NCBI GenBank assembly: GCA_019359445.1
Contig: JAHHHJ010000018.1
Coordinates: 1 to 64,000 of the forward strand
Direction of reading: 5' to 3'
Origin: Kastovskya adunca ATA6-11-RM4
GTDB lineage: Bacteria; Cyanobacteriota; Cyanobacteriia; Cyanobacteriales; Coleofasciculaceae
DNA length: 64,000 nucleotides
Under the pieces are notes generated by a model that did no database searches, was not told where the DNA came from, and saw nothing but the letters and a program-made list of their open reading frames with translations. The position numbers were made by a program, and so were the translations under genes. Shown piece after piece: positions 9,430-18,489 of the stretch; positions within the stretch are counted from its first letter, which is position 1, and each line of letters begins with the position of its first letter.

Positions 9430-10299
9430 TTATCCCTTAACAGCCCCAGCCGTTAAACCTTGGACAATCTTGCGCTGGAACAATAGCACCAGTACAACCA
9501 AGGGCAACGTTCCCACGACTGTAGCCGCCGCAATTGGGCCATAGGGAATTTCAAACACGGATGCCCCACTTAACTGCGCCGTGGCGACAGGGATAGTTTT
9601 CATCGATTCACGGGTAATAAATGTTAGGGCAAAAATAAACTCATTCCACGCCGCGATGAAGGTGAGAATCCCTGTTGTTACCAATGCCGGAAGCGTCATT
9701 GGCAGCACAATTCGTAGCAACATTTGCACAGTATTGTAGCCATCGACCCGCGCCGAATCTTCCAAATCTTTTGGCAGTTGTTGAAAGAAACTCCGCATCA
9801 CTAGAATAGTCAGCGGTAAATTAATCGCCGTGTAAGGCAAAATTAGGGCGAGGTAATTGTTTCCCAAATCAGTCACTCTGACGACTTCTAAGAGTCCTAA
9901 AAACAGCAGGACAGCGGGAAACAACGTCACAATCAGAACCCCAGCCAGGACGAATCTCTCTCCCGGTAACCGCAGCCGCGCCAAGGCATAAGCCGCAGGT
10001 GCGCCTAACGCTAACGCTAGTAGTGTCGAAGTGATGGACACAAAAGCGCTATTCAAAATATATGAGGTAAACGGACGGCGGCCGAACAAAGATAGGTAGT
10101 GATCGAAGGTGAGCCGACGGGGGAAGTAAACAGAGGGAACGGCAGAGATATCTGCATTCACTTTGAATGAGGTTAACAACTGCCAGAGAACTGGCCCCGT
10201 GAAAAAGACCACAACCAAAAAGACAGAGAGGGGTAAAATAATTTTCCGCCAGTTGAAGCTTGACGATGCTTGTGCGGGTTGGTTTTGTGCAACAGCCAT
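9430..10299 (-). CDS. Sugar/osmolyte ABC importer permease (MalG type)
   Basis: 289-residue inner-membrane permease with about six membrane segments. The first is at about 21-44; the cytoplasmic EAA loop, EDSARVDGYN followed by IVLPMTLPAL, is the contact for the ATPase. The long periplasmic loop after segment one is typical of MalG-type subunits. It lies 39 bp after the MalF-type permease and ends with a short basic tail. Together with the neighbouring subunit it should form the heterodimeric channel of a CUT1 importer. Start: ATG 10299. Confidence 0.9.
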   Translation of the reverse strand: MAVAQNQPAQASSSFNWRKIILPLSVFLVVVFFTGPVLWQLLTSFKVNADISAVPSVYFPRRLTFDHYLSLFGRRPFTSYILNSAFVSITSTLLALALGAPAAYALARLRLPGERFVLAGVLIVTLFPAVLLFLGLLEVVRVTDLGNNYLALILPYTAINLPLTILVMRSFFQQLPKDLEDSARVDGYNTVQMLLRIVLPMTLPALVTTGILTFIAAWNEFIFALTFITRESMKTIPVATAQLSGASVFEIPYGPIAAATVVGTLPLVVLVLLFQRKIVQGLTAGAVKG

Positions 10300-10338
10300 A
10301 GGTCAGTAATTCACTAGAAGACAATAAGGGGGAGAAAA

Positions 10339-11259
10339 CTAACGCGCTCCAGCGGCATTGCTGCGAGACCTAGACAAGAAATAAGCCGCGATCGCCACAG
10401 CAGCAATCAGCAATAGAAAAGTCACCACCACTAGCGCCGCCCCATAGCCAAAGTCTAGGTAGCGCATCACGGTGCTGTAGATATAAAGGGAAACCGTTTC
10501 TGTCGCACCCCCAGGGCCACCGCCTGTCATTACCTGGATCAGGTCGAAAATCCCGAAGGCTTGAGCAAACCGGAACAACAGGGCAATCACAATTTGGGGC
10601 ATCAACAGCGGTAAAGTGATCGTCCAAAAGCTCTGCCAGGGACTCGCCCCATCAATGGAATGCGCTTCATAGAGGTCGCTGGAAATTGATTGCAACCCCG
10701 CTAGTAACAAAATGGCGATAAACGGTGTTGTTTTCCAAACATCAGCTAAAACCACAGCAATCATTGCCAGTGTGGGATCTCCTAGCCAGGTAATACCCTG
10801 CTCAATTATTCCCAAGCGGCGCAGGATGTCGTTGACTACACCAAATTGATCGTTAAAAATCCATGCCCAAGCAAGTCCCATCAAGGCTGTAGGCAACGCC
10901 CAAGGAATGAGGGTAATTGTCCGGACAAGTCCCCGTCCTCGAAAGGATTGATTGAGTACCAGGGCAATACCCACCCCTAGGACTAATTCCAGCAAAACAG
11001 AGGCGGTGGTAAAGACAGTGGTGTTCCACATCGTTTGCCAGAAGCGCCCATCGCCCACCATCCGCACATAGTTGGACAAGCCAGAAAATTCTGTTTCCAA
11101 CTGGGTGCCAAGATTTTGGGTGAAGAAACTTAACCAAAACGCCCGCCCAATGGGATAAGCAAATACCAGCAACAACACAATAATTGCTGGCAGTACCAGT
11201 AACCAGCCAGTTCGCTGTTCTCGTTCCCGAATTACGTCTTTTACCTGTGCAGTAGTCAT
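10339..11259 (-). CDS. Sugar/osmolyte ABC importer permease (MalF type)
   Basis: 306 residues, about six membrane segments, the first at about 18-40. The EAA loop reads YEAHSIDGASPWQSF followed by ITLPLLMPQ, with the usual D-G pair. GGPGGATETVSLYIY near 240 is a common MalF/UgpA-type periplasmic signature. It is the middle gene of the operon, 25 bp after the binding-protein gene and 39 bp before the second permease. The short gap upstream contains heptamer-like TGAAGTATGAAGGG repeat units, unusual inside an operon. Start: ATG 11259. Confidence 0.9.
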   Translation of the reverse strand: MTTAQVKDVIREREQRTGWLLVLPAIIVLLLVFAYPIGRAFWLSFFTQNLGTQLETEFSGLSNYVRMVGDGRFWQTMWNTTVFTTASVLLELVLGVGIALVLNQSFRGRGLVRTITLIPWALPTALMGLAWAWIFNDQFGVVNDILRRLGIIEQGITWLGDPTLAMIAVVLADVWKTTPFIAILLLAGLQSISSDLYEAHSIDGASPWQSFWTITLPLLMPQIVIALLFRFAQAFGIFDLIQVMTGGGPGGATETVSLYIYSTVMRYLDFGYGAALVVVTFLLLIAAVAIAAYFLSRSRSNAAGAR

Positions 11260-11284
11260 CTGAAGTATGAAGGGTGAAGGATGA

Positions 11285-12679
11285 TTAAGAGCGAATTGCT
11301 AGCTTTTGAGCCTCCACTGGGTTTTGTGAGGCTTGAGCGGGGGCTAATCTACCCAGTAAGTTGCGGGTTTCCGCCGCTGCCGCCTGCATGGCTCGTTCTG
11401 GAGTCATACTGCCTGTAAAAGCGGCACTGAGATAGCGCTGCAAGATATCAGAAGCTTGAGCATATTGAGCAATGGGAGGACGTAGAACCGATTGTTGCAA
11501 TGCCTCTAACAGTGGCGGGAAATAGGGGTATTTGGCAACAATTGCTGGATCTGTAAACAGGTCTTTGTGACTGGGGAGCAAGCCAGTTTCTAGAACAAAT
11601 CGCCGCATTGTCTCCTTACTAGTCATGTACTCAATGACACGCCATGCCTCATCAGGGTGAGCTGCGGTTAAGGATATTCCTAAACCCCAGCCGCCCAAGC
11701 AGGAACCGCCATTATTGCCCACGGAACTCACCATTGGTCGAATACCTACCTTGCCCCTGACATCTGAACCTTCTGCATTCGCTAGTCTCCAGACATAAGG
11801 CCAGTTGCGTAGAAAAACCGATTCACCACTTTGAAACAACAGGCGGGTTTCTTCTTCTCCGTAGGTAGTGACACCAGGAGGAGAGATACCACGGGTAATG
11901 GTGCTGCGTAAAAATTCCACTGCCTCGATTCCCTGAGGTTGATCGAGACCTACCTCCAGCGTGTCTGGGTTGACCCAGAAGCCGCCGAAGCCTTCGATTA
12001 CCTCAACAAACATGGCAGATAGACCCTCGTACTGCCTGCCCTGCCAGAGGTAACCCCAATCAGTCTCTCCGGCGTCGGTATCTCCCGGCTTTTGCAAGTC
12101 TTGAATAATTTCGATCATCTCCCCAAAGGTTTCGGGGGGGTCGTAGCCACCTTGCTGCAAGAGGTCTGTGCGGTAGTAGAGTACTCCTGCATCTGAGGTT
12201 GTCGGCATCCGGTAGAGTTCGCCGTTGTAGCGCCCCCCCTCGATATTGTTCTCGACTAGTTCTGCGAGTTCTTCGGGGGGAACCCGGTCGCCGAGGGGTC
12301 TTAACCAACCAGCGGCGGCGAATTTTGGCACCCAGGCAATATCCAGGTTGAGAATGTCGTAGGGAGAGTCTCCCAGCAAAAAGGCGGAGGTGAGGAGGTT
12401 CTCTTGCAGGTTGCTATCAAAGGGCCCTTCTATAAGGTTGAGCCGAATGTCCCGATTTTGTTGTTGAAATTCCTCAAGAAGGGGTCTCCAGTTCGACAAG
12501 TCCTGACCTTGCATCAGCATTGTGATCACAACGGGTTGCTGAGTTAAGGCAGGTAATACCCAAAATTGGAAGACGAGGATTAAGGCAACAAGAATTCCTA
12601 AAATACGAGGAATTCCTAATTTTCTCAAAAGCTTTTTCAGGCGTCTTTGTGAGCTGCCTCTAGACTTATTAATTTTCAT
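11285..12679 (-). CDS. Extracellular solute-binding protein of the ABC importer
   Basis: 464 residues from ATG 12679; a TTG twelve codons upstream (12715) would lengthen it but would put a hydrophilic stretch before the basic, membrane-directed N-terminus. A single hydrophobic segment (about 24-45) with no lipobox cysteine suggests an uncleaved anchor or ordinary signal peptide. The rest is a family-1 (CUT1) binding protein: MLMQGQDLSNWRPLLEEF near the N-terminus and the typical AWRVIEYMTSKETMRRF hinge region. It is first in the operon, as expected. Similar cyanobacterial proteins bind trehalose or glucosylglycerol, but the ligand is an inference. Confidence 0.88.
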   Translation of the reverse strand: MKINKSRGSSQRRLKKLLRKLGIPRILGILVALILVFQFWVLPALTQQPVVITMLMQGQDLSNWRPLLEEFQQQNRDIRLNLIEGPFDSNLQENLLTSAFLLGDSPYDILNLDIAWVPKFAAAGWLRPLGDRVPPEELAELVENNIEGGRYNGELYRMPTTSDAGVLYYRTDLLQQGGYDPPETFGEMIEIIQDLQKPGDTDAGETDWGYLWQGRQYEGLSAMFVEVIEGFGGFWVNPDTLEVGLDQPQGIEAVEFLRSTITRGISPPGVTTYGEEETRLLFQSGESVFLRNWPYVWRLANAEGSDVRGKVGIRPMVSSVGNNGGSCLGGWGLGISLTAAHPDEAWRVIEYMTSKETMRRFVLETGLLPSHKDLFTDPAIVAKYPYFPPLLEALQQSVLRPPIAQYAQASDILQRYLSAAFTGSMTPERAMQAAAAETRNLLGRLAPAQASQNPVEAQKLAIRS

Positions 12680-12715
12680 TTTGAATTGGGAAATTAATGC
12701 GAGCTGATGTCTCAA

Positions 12716-13132
12716 TAACCCAGCGCGATCGCCAAGCCGAACGCCACTTGTTCGCCATCGTATTATTACTGATAGCTTTTTTTGGTAGGTTACTGCTTGC
12801 TTACAGGAATGAATGTAAACAAAGGCAAAGTAAATTCAGTTTCCTTAACATTTTCTTGGAGATTTTTAAATAAAAGTATTAAGCATCTATCCAGGGAAGG
12901 AAGTAATAATGGGGTAAATTTGTGAGTTGAAAGATTTAACGACTAACAATAAAAAAAATTGATAAGAGGCGATCGCTACAGATTTTTGTAAAGAGCGATC
13001 GCCATGTTAAACTCTGACTTAATACGAATGGCACTGATTTAAGCAAAACTTGCGGCTCAGATCCCCGACTTCTTCGAGAAGTCGGGGATCTAGATCCAGC
13101 TTATTTCAGCAATATTGCCTTAGCAAATTGAG
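12716..13132. other. Divergent promoter region of the ABC operon and GNAT gene
   Basis: About 420 bp, AT-rich in the middle, between divergent genes, so it should hold promoters for both. HIP1 sites lie at about 12724, 12970 and 12996. I see no clear -10/-35 pair that I would defend. A perfect palindrome near its right end is listed separately. Confidence 0.5.
13059..13091. repeat. Perfect 33-bp palindrome
   Basis: Arms of 15 bp (AGATCCCCGACTTCT and its complement) around a 3-base loop TCG. It lacks a T-run, so it is more likely a dispersed palindromic repeat of a type common in cyanobacterial intergenic DNA than a terminator. It ends about 40 bp before the GNAT start. Confidence 0.85.
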
Positions 13133-13600
13133 ATGAGTTGGTTGCAAATTCGCGAAGATGACCTGACAGGTAAAAAGATCGCTGACCTTCTCCGGGAACA
13201 TCTCGAAAATATGCATGAGATTACCCCGCCCCAAAGCGTTCATGCTCTTGATTTAGAGGCATTGCGATCGCCCGATATTACATTCTGGACGGCTTGGGAG
13301 GGATCGGAGTTACTCGGATGCGGGGCACTGAAAGAACTAGATACAAGAAGCGGTGAAGTCAAATCAATGCGTACCGTCAAGGCTCACTGTCGTAGGGGTG
13401 TCGCCTCAAAGATTCTTGAACACATTATAAAAGAAGCCGAACGGCGTGCTTACGATTGCCTGAACTTGGAAACAGGGGCTGGTTCTGAGTTCGCCCCAGC
13501 ACAAGCCTTGTACAGGCGGTATGGGTTCGAGTACCGAGACCCTTTTGCTGACTACACGGATGACCCGAACAGCGTATTTATGACGAAAAAGCTCGCTTGA
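13133..13600 (+). CDS. GNAT family N-acetyltransferase
   Basis: 155 residues, a single Gcn5-related acetyltransferase domain. The acetyl-CoA pyrophosphate loop is in the region VKAHCRRGVASKILEHII (about 83-100), matching the R/Q-x-x-G-x-G/A signature, and the C-terminal ALYRRYGFEYRDPF is the usual last strand and helix. Similar stand-alone proteins acetylate small amines or antibiotics, and the substrate is unknown. It is separated from the AIM24 genes by about 175 bp and is probably its own unit. Confidence 0.85.
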   Translation: MSWLQIREDDLTGKKIADLLREHLENMHEITPPQSVHALDLEALRSPDITFWTAWEGSELLGCGALKELDTRSGEVKSMRTVKAHCRRGVASKILEHIIKEAERRAYDCLNLETGAGSEFAPAQALYRRYGFEYRDPFADYTDDPNSVFMTKKLA

Positions 13601-13776
13601 TTCGCTTGCTAGTGGGACATTTCACCTTCAATAATTAGTGCAACATCTATGTATTAATACCATTGGCGCGATCGCCTCAGGGTGCTTCTCGTTTCATTAA
13701 GATTTCTGGACACTGGAAAAACTCTTGCCAGACTAGTAGAGATTTTATACATCTCGTCGCCGCAGGAGATTGCGTA

Positions 13777-14439
13777 GTGAAGTATGACATCCGCTATAAG
13801 CCAGCCTTTAGTGCCATTTTCGTCACCTTGAACCCCGGTGAAAGCATCACCGCCGAGGCGGGTGCCATGACGAGTATGGATGCCCAAATTTCCATGAAAA
13901 CGGAGTTCTCTGGGGGCTTGATTTCAGGACTCCTCAAAAACTTCTTTGGTGGAGAATCCCTCTTCGTCAACGTCTTCACCAACAACACCCAACGACCCCT
14001 GGATCTGGTACTCACTCAATCCACCATTGGGGATATTGCCCGAATCGACCTCAAAGAGGGCGAAATTTGCTTTCAACCCGGTGCCTACATTGCTCATACT
14101 CCAGGGGTAAAGATGGGCTTGCAGTGGGCAGGTTTCAATAGCTGGATATCCGGTGAAGGACTATTCAAATTGAGGCTTAGCGGTCGCGGTGAGGTCTTCT
14201 TTGGTGCCTATGGCGGATTGACGCCCAAAACCATCAATGGGGAGTTTATCGTCGATAGCGGTCACTTGGTTGCCTATGAGCCGGGAATTCAAATGAAAGT
14301 CGGACTAGCAGGCGGATTACTGGGTTCGATGAAATCGGGGGAAGGCTTAATCAACCGCCTTTCTGGACGAGGGCTAATTTACCTCCAGTCTCGCAGTGTT
14401 GAGGGCTTGGTGCGGTATCTCCGCCCAAAAATTCGTTAG
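13777..14439 (+). CDS. AIM24/TIGR00266 family protein, first of three tandem copies
   Basis: 220 residues from GTG 13777, chosen because AGGAG sits at 13763-13767 with normal spacing and because the family homology begins at once (KYDIRYKPAF). A longer TTG reading (13663) adds a non-conserved leader. The protein is a beta-rich AIM24 domain with repeated G-E-S-L-F and G-E-G-L-F turns, lacks cysteines and membrane segments, and has the family C-terminus SGEGLINRLSGRG. Eukaryotic AIM24 is a mitochondrial inner-membrane organiser; bacterial function is unknown. Two paralogues follow. Confidence 0.88.
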   Translation: MKYDIRYKPAFSAIFVTLNPGESITAEAGAMTSMDAQISMKTEFSGGLISGLLKNFFGGESLFVNVFTNNTQRPLDLVLTQSTIGDIARIDLKEGEICFQPGAYIAHTPGVKMGLQWAGFNSWISGEGLFKLRLSGRGEVFFGAYGGLTPKTINGEFIVDSGHLVAYEPGIQMKVGLAGGLLGSMKSGEGLINRLSGRGLIYLQSRSVEGLVRYLRPKIR

Positions 14440-14468
14440 GGATTAGACGAAGATAGGAGAGTTTTTTA

Positions 14469-15146
14469 ATGAAAGTCGATATTTTACATCAACCGGATAG
14501 TGCGATCGCGCGGGTTGTGATGAATGCTGGAGACGAATTAGTCGCCGAAGCTGGCAGAATGATCGCCATGAGCGGCTCTATCAACGCCAGCACCACCCTT
14601 CGTCAGGGTAAAGGAGGCGGCATTCTGGGCGGACTGAAGCGGATGGTAGGAGGCGAGTCCTTGTTCATGAGCGTCTTTCGCTCTCCCACCAATGGCGGTG
14701 AGGTCTTCCTGGCACCGAAATTGATGGGCGATATTCTGCTGTATCCGATGACAGGAGTGGGTTTAGTCGTGCAGGCAAGCTCTTACCTCGGTAGTGCTTC
14801 CGGCGTGGATATTGACTTGGGATTTCAAGGATTCAAATCCTTCTTTTCCGGCGAACGCGTCTTTTGGTTAGACATCAGCGGCTACGGAGAGTTAATCCTC
14901 ACCTCCTTCGGTGCCATTTACGAAATACCCATCAACGGCGAGTACATCGTTGACACAGGTCATATTGTCGCCTTTGAAAAAAGCTTATCCTTTGAGATTT
15001 CCAAAGCGGGTTCAAGTTGGGTGGGTGCCTTTTTAGGTGGGGAAGGACTAATTTGCCGCTTTAAAGGTCAAGGTCGAGTATTTTGCCAAACCCACAACCC
15101 CTCAGCCTTTGGGAAGCAAGTTGGCTCGCAACTACCACCAAGATAA
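14469..15146 (+). CDS. AIM24/TIGR00266 family protein, second tandem copy
   Basis: 225 residues. Same beta-rich family as its two neighbours: AGDELVAEAGRMIAMSG near the N-terminus, GGESLFMSVF (about 69-78), GERVFWLDISG and GGEGLICRFKGQG near the C-terminus. It starts 29 bp after the first copy with a GATAGGAG ribosome site about 9 bases before ATG 14469, and is probably translated from the same message. The three copies differ enough to be old duplicates, suggesting a hetero-oligomer or separate targets. No catalytic residue is known for the family. Confidence 0.88.
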   Translation: MKVDILHQPDSAIARVVMNAGDELVAEAGRMIAMSGSINASTTLRQGKGGGILGGLKRMVGGESLFMSVFRSPTNGGEVFLAPKLMGDILLYPMTGVGLVVQASSYLGSASGVDIDLGFQGFKSFFSGERVFWLDISGYGELILTSFGAIYEIPINGEYIVDTGHIVAFEKSLSFEISKAGSSWVGAFLGGEGLICRFKGQGRVFCQTHNPSAFGKQVGSQLPPR

Positions 15147-15310
15147 GTGTGAAGTATGAAGTATGAAGTATGAAGGATGAAAAGAGTGCTGAGTGTTGAG
15201 TAGGGGAGAAAGTATGAAGTACGAAGTATGAAAGAGCTTACTGGTTCACCTCATCCCCTCATCCCCTCATCCCTTCATCCCCTCTCTTCTTTCCAACCTC
15301 CGTGTCCTCT
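15147..15310. repeat. Composite dispersed repeat, copy 1
   Basis: Contains in order: TATGAAG-type heptamers, a GAGTGCTGAGTGTTGAG segment, GGGGAGAAAG, more TATGAAG heptamers (15212-15236), and CCTCATCC-type octamers (15247-15285). The same module order occurs at 35608-35970 and, reversed, at 48181-48293. It splits the second and third AIM24 genes. Confidence 0.8.
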
Positions 15311-15363
15311 GTGCCTCTGCGGTTTATTAAATTCCTCATCCCTCCTACTCAGTACTGACAACC

Positions 15364-16059
15364 ATGAATGAAATTGCATACGAACTGGAACATTCCCCGG
15401 CTTACACCTCTGTGCGGCTTGATTTGAAAGCGAATCAATCGGTGTTAGTGGAATCAGGGGCGATGGCGGCGATGGACTCCTGGATTAACATCAAATCTAA
15501 TATGCGCGGGGGGTTGATGAAGGGTTTGGGTCGCCTAGTGAGCGGGGAATCCTTATTTATCAGCGAGTTTACGGCTCAAGGGAAAGCTGGGCAACTATAT
15601 CTTTCTCCTGGCATTCCTGGTGATGTTCAGCACTACCGCCTCAATGGCAACGCTTTGATGGTGCAGTCGTCGGGGTTTGTTGCCGCTAGTCCCACTGTTG
15701 AACTGGATACCAAGTTTCAAGGTGTCAAAAAAGGTTTCTTTAGCGGTGAGTCTTTATTTCTCCTACGGGCGACGGGTCAAGGGGATATTTGGTTTAGTTC
15801 CTACGGGGCAATTCTGGAGATTCCGGTAGCGGGTGATTATGTGGTGGACACGGGTTACATCGTGGCGTTTGAAGATACCTTGAACTACAACGTTGAGATG
15901 TTGGGGGGCTTGTCGTTTAAGGGTCTGAGAACGGGGATTTTAGGGGGTGAAGGATTAGTTTGTCGCTTTAAAGGGCAAGGTCGCTTGTGGATTCAGTCTC
16001 GCGAACTTTATACGCTAGTTAATTTCCTAAATCCGTTTCGTCCGACTAAGAGTGATTAA
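15364..16059 (+). CDS. AIM24/TIGR00266 family protein, third tandem copy
   Basis: 231 residues, beta-rich, same family as the two upstream copies: SVLVESGAMAAMDSW, SGESLFISEF (about 59-68), SGESLFLLRATGQGD and GGEGLVCRFKGQG. It is separated from copy two by 217 bp containing a composite repeat, and precedes the NACHT-ClpS gene by 51 bp, so it may be co-transcribed with the NACHT-ClpS and M48 genes. Start: ATG 15364. The family's conserved glycine-rich turns are intact. Confidence 0.88.
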   Translation: MNEIAYELEHSPAYTSVRLDLKANQSVLVESGAMAAMDSWINIKSNMRGGLMKGLGRLVSGESLFISEFTAQGKAGQLYLSPGIPGDVQHYRLNGNALMVQSSGFVAASPTVELDTKFQGVKKGFFSGESLFLLRATGQGDIWFSSYGAILEIPVAGDYVVDTGYIVAFEDTLNYNVEMLGGLSFKGLRTGILGGEGLVCRFKGQGRLWIQSRELYTLVNFLNPFRPTKSD

Positions 16060-16110
16060 GCTGAAGTTATAACTGCACAAGGAAAGCAGAACTATTAACC
16101 AGATGCTTCT

Positions 16111-18486
16111 ATGACTCAACAGCTACCTCCAGAACGAAGCTCTCAACCTAACATTGAAGATTTTTCTAGAGATTGTTACCGTAATCGTCAGGTTTTACTC
16201 AATAAGGTCAAAAATTACTGGCTTAAAGGAGTATTGAAAAAATCCTTATCCGGAAAGGGACGGATTGAACTGGGTTTAGAAGAGCGATGGGATACAATCC
16301 AATGTCCTTGGTGTGTGGCGTGGGAAACGACTGACGCACCGAGACAAATTTTGCCACCCCATACCAAAGTTATTGATAAGTTTGATGAACTGGGAACAGG
16401 GCGATCGCTACTGATTCTCGGTGAACCGGGTTCTGGCAAAACTACCACATTATTGCAACTGGTTCGTGAGTTATGCGATCGCGCCGAACAAAATACTAAC
16501 CAGCCACTTCCGGTGGTCTTTAACCTCTCATCTTGGATAGGCGAAGCGCAAACCATTAATGAATGGTTAGTTACAGAACTTTATACCCAATATCAAATCC
16601 CCAGAGTAACCGCTCAATTGTGGCTCAAAAAGCAGCAACTATTGCTGATGCTGGATGGGCTAGATGAAGTCAAAGAACAACAACGGGCATTATGTGTTCA
16701 AGCTTTAAATGAATTTGCCCAAGAACGCGGACAAACTGAGATGGTGGTATGTAGCCGCCTCAAGGATTACGAAATCCTCCCCGAACGTCTGAGGCTGCAA
16801 AGTGCCATTTACCTCCAGCCCCTTACCAGTGAGCAAGTGCATCGCTATCTCACGGCTGGGGGTGAGGAAATGGCGGCGCTAAGTGCCCTATTGCAACAGG
16901 ACACAACCCTGCAAGAGTTGGTGACGACACCTCTAATGCTCAACATCCTCACCCTCGCCTATAAGGGGATGTCGGTTGCAGACTTGCCAAGTTTAAACTC
17001 GACTGAAGAACACCGCAAACATCTGTTTAATGCTTACATCGAACGGATGTTGACGCGTCGAGAAAATCGCCAGGGGTATTCAAAAGCGCAATCAGTACGC
17101 TGGTTGAGCGAACTGGCGTTTCGGATGACTCAGCAGTCGCAAACGGTACTCTTGATCGAGCGTATTCAGCCCAGTTGGTTGCAACTCAACCTCAAAGACG
17201 GATTTACACTGCCTTTCTTCAGAAATGGCAAACGCAAAACCCCGGCTTACCAACAGTACGCCACTGGGGTAAGGCTAACGAGTGGTGTGCTTTGGGGATT
17301 AATTATCGGCTTATTCTGCTCCGTAGGTGGCGATTTAAACTTTGGACTAAAGTGGGGAATAGTCAGCGGCATAATTGTGGGATTAGGGACAAAGGTAGAA
17401 CAGATAAAGCCTGTTGAAAGCCTGAAATGGTCGTGGAGCAAAGCCCAAAAATTACTTCCTTATGGCTTACTTTGTGCCGTGGGGGTTGGGCTGAATGGTT
17501 GGCTGTTTTGGGGAGTGGTTACAGGGCTAGTTGTTGTAATGATTGGTGGACTTGTTGGATCAGATTTAGAAACAACAACGGTTCCTAATCAAGGCATTTG
17601 GCAATCTACTAGGAATGCGTCAGTTTTTGCTTTCATTGGAGGCATTCTTTGCTTGATGGGAGGAGCTGAAGTCGCCGATTCTTTGGGACAACCGTTGGAC
17701 ATATTAGTCTTAGTTGGGGGAATGGTCGGTTTAATCCTCTCCCTTACTCAAGGAGGTACAGCCAGTCTCCGGCACTTTATCCTGCGTCTTGTTCTCTATC
17801 GTCAAGGCTATGCTCCCTGGAACTACGCTGGTTTTCTCAACTACGCCGCCGAGCAGACTTTTCTACAAAAAGTTGGTGGGGGATATATTTTCATTCATCG
17901 TCTGTTGCAAGAGCATTTTATGGCGTTGGGAATTGAGAATTCTAGTCAGACGGTGGAGATTAATCCTGATGATGCCGAAGCTTATATTAAACGAGGAAAT
18001 GTCCGCGCTAGCCTTGGCAATTATCAAGAGGCATTAGCAGATTACACTCAGGCAATTCAAATTAATCCTGATTTAGCGGAAGCGTATGTAGGGCGAAGTT
18101 TAGCTTGCTTTCAGCTAGGAGATTATCCTCATGTAATGGAGGATTATCAGCAAGTTTTTCAACTGAATCCAACGCTGGCAAAAAGCGTTGCTTATCAAAG
18201 TAATGATTCTGAGGCGACGGAACTCAAATCGGTTGAAGAGGCTGACCAAGCTTACGAAGTAATTGTGCTAAATGACAGTTTCAACAGCTTTAATCATGTT
18301 GCTGAATGCTTGATGAGGTACATTCCTGGATTGACAAGCGATCGCGTTTTGCAACTCACTAAGCAGATTGATCAGGAAGGACAAGTAGTTGTTTGGTCAG
18401 GTTGTCAAGAACTGGCGGAACTGTACCGCCTGCAACTGAGTAATGCTGGTTTATCAATGGATCTATGTTGGCCGAAAGTGAATTGA
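16111..18486 (+). CDS. NACHT NTPase with membrane segments, TPR repeats and a C-terminal ClpS-like domain
   Basis: 791 residues. N-terminal region (about 10-60) is the one usual in cyanobacterial NACHT proteins. The NACHT domain has Walker A GEPGSGKTT (104-112) and Walker B LLMLDGLDE (about 178-186). Several hydrophobic segments lie between about 390 and 550, followed by the IHRLLQEHFMALG motif common in this group. Two TPR units span about 618-693. The last part (about 715-791) reads as ClpS: YEVIVLND (N721, D722), a helix ending in RYIPGLT, QLTKQIDQEG and a final helix ELAELYRLQL. ClpS delivers N-degron substrates to ClpAP/ClpCP. The pocket is altered: D36 of E. coli ClpS corresponds to S723 and H66 to D754. 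An M48 peptidase gene follows by four bases. The fusion assignment is by eye. Confidence 0.85.
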   Translation: MTQQLPPERSSQPNIEDFSRDCYRNRQVLLNKVKNYWLKGVLKKSLSGKGRIELGLEERWDTIQCPWCVAWETTDAPRQILPPHTKVIDKFDELGTGRSLLILGEPGSGKTTTLLQLVRELCDRAEQNTNQPLPVVFNLSSWIGEAQTINEWLVTELYTQYQIPRVTAQLWLKKQQLLLMLDGLDEVKEQQRALCVQALNEFAQERGQTEMVVCSRLKDYEILPERLRLQSAIYLQPLTSEQVHRYLTAGGEEMAALSALLQQDTTLQELVTTPLMLNILTLAYKGMSVADLPSLNSTEEHRKHLFNAYIERMLTRRENRQGYSKAQSVRWLSELAFRMTQQSQTVLLIERIQPSWLQLNLKDGFTLPFFRNGKRKTPAYQQYATGVRLTSGVLWGLIIGLFCSVGGDLNFGLKWGIVSGIIVGLGTKVEQIKPVESLKWSWSKAQKLLPYGLLCAVGVGLNGWLFWGVVTGLVVVMIGGLVGSDLETTTVPNQGIWQSTRNASVFAFIGGILCLMGGAEVADSLGQPLDILVLVGGMVGLILSLTQGGTASLRHFILRLVLYRQGYAPWNYAGFLNYAAEQTFLQKVGGGYIFIHRLLQEHFMALGIENSSQTVEINPDDAEAYIKRGNVRASLGNYQEALADYTQAIQINPDLAEAYVGRSLACFQLGDYPHVMEDYQQVFQLNPTLAKSVAYQSNDSEATELKSVEEADQAYEVIVLNDSFNSFNHVAECLMRYIPGLTSDRVLQLTKQIDQEGQVVVWSGCQELAELYRLQLSNAGLSMDLCWPKVN

Positions 18487-18489
18487 GTT

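Noticed and set aside
16111-18486. Plain anti-phage NACHT defence gene
   Set aside because: No restriction, toxin or other defence genes surround it, and the ClpS and M48 neighbours point to proteolysis; a defence role is not excluded but not supported.
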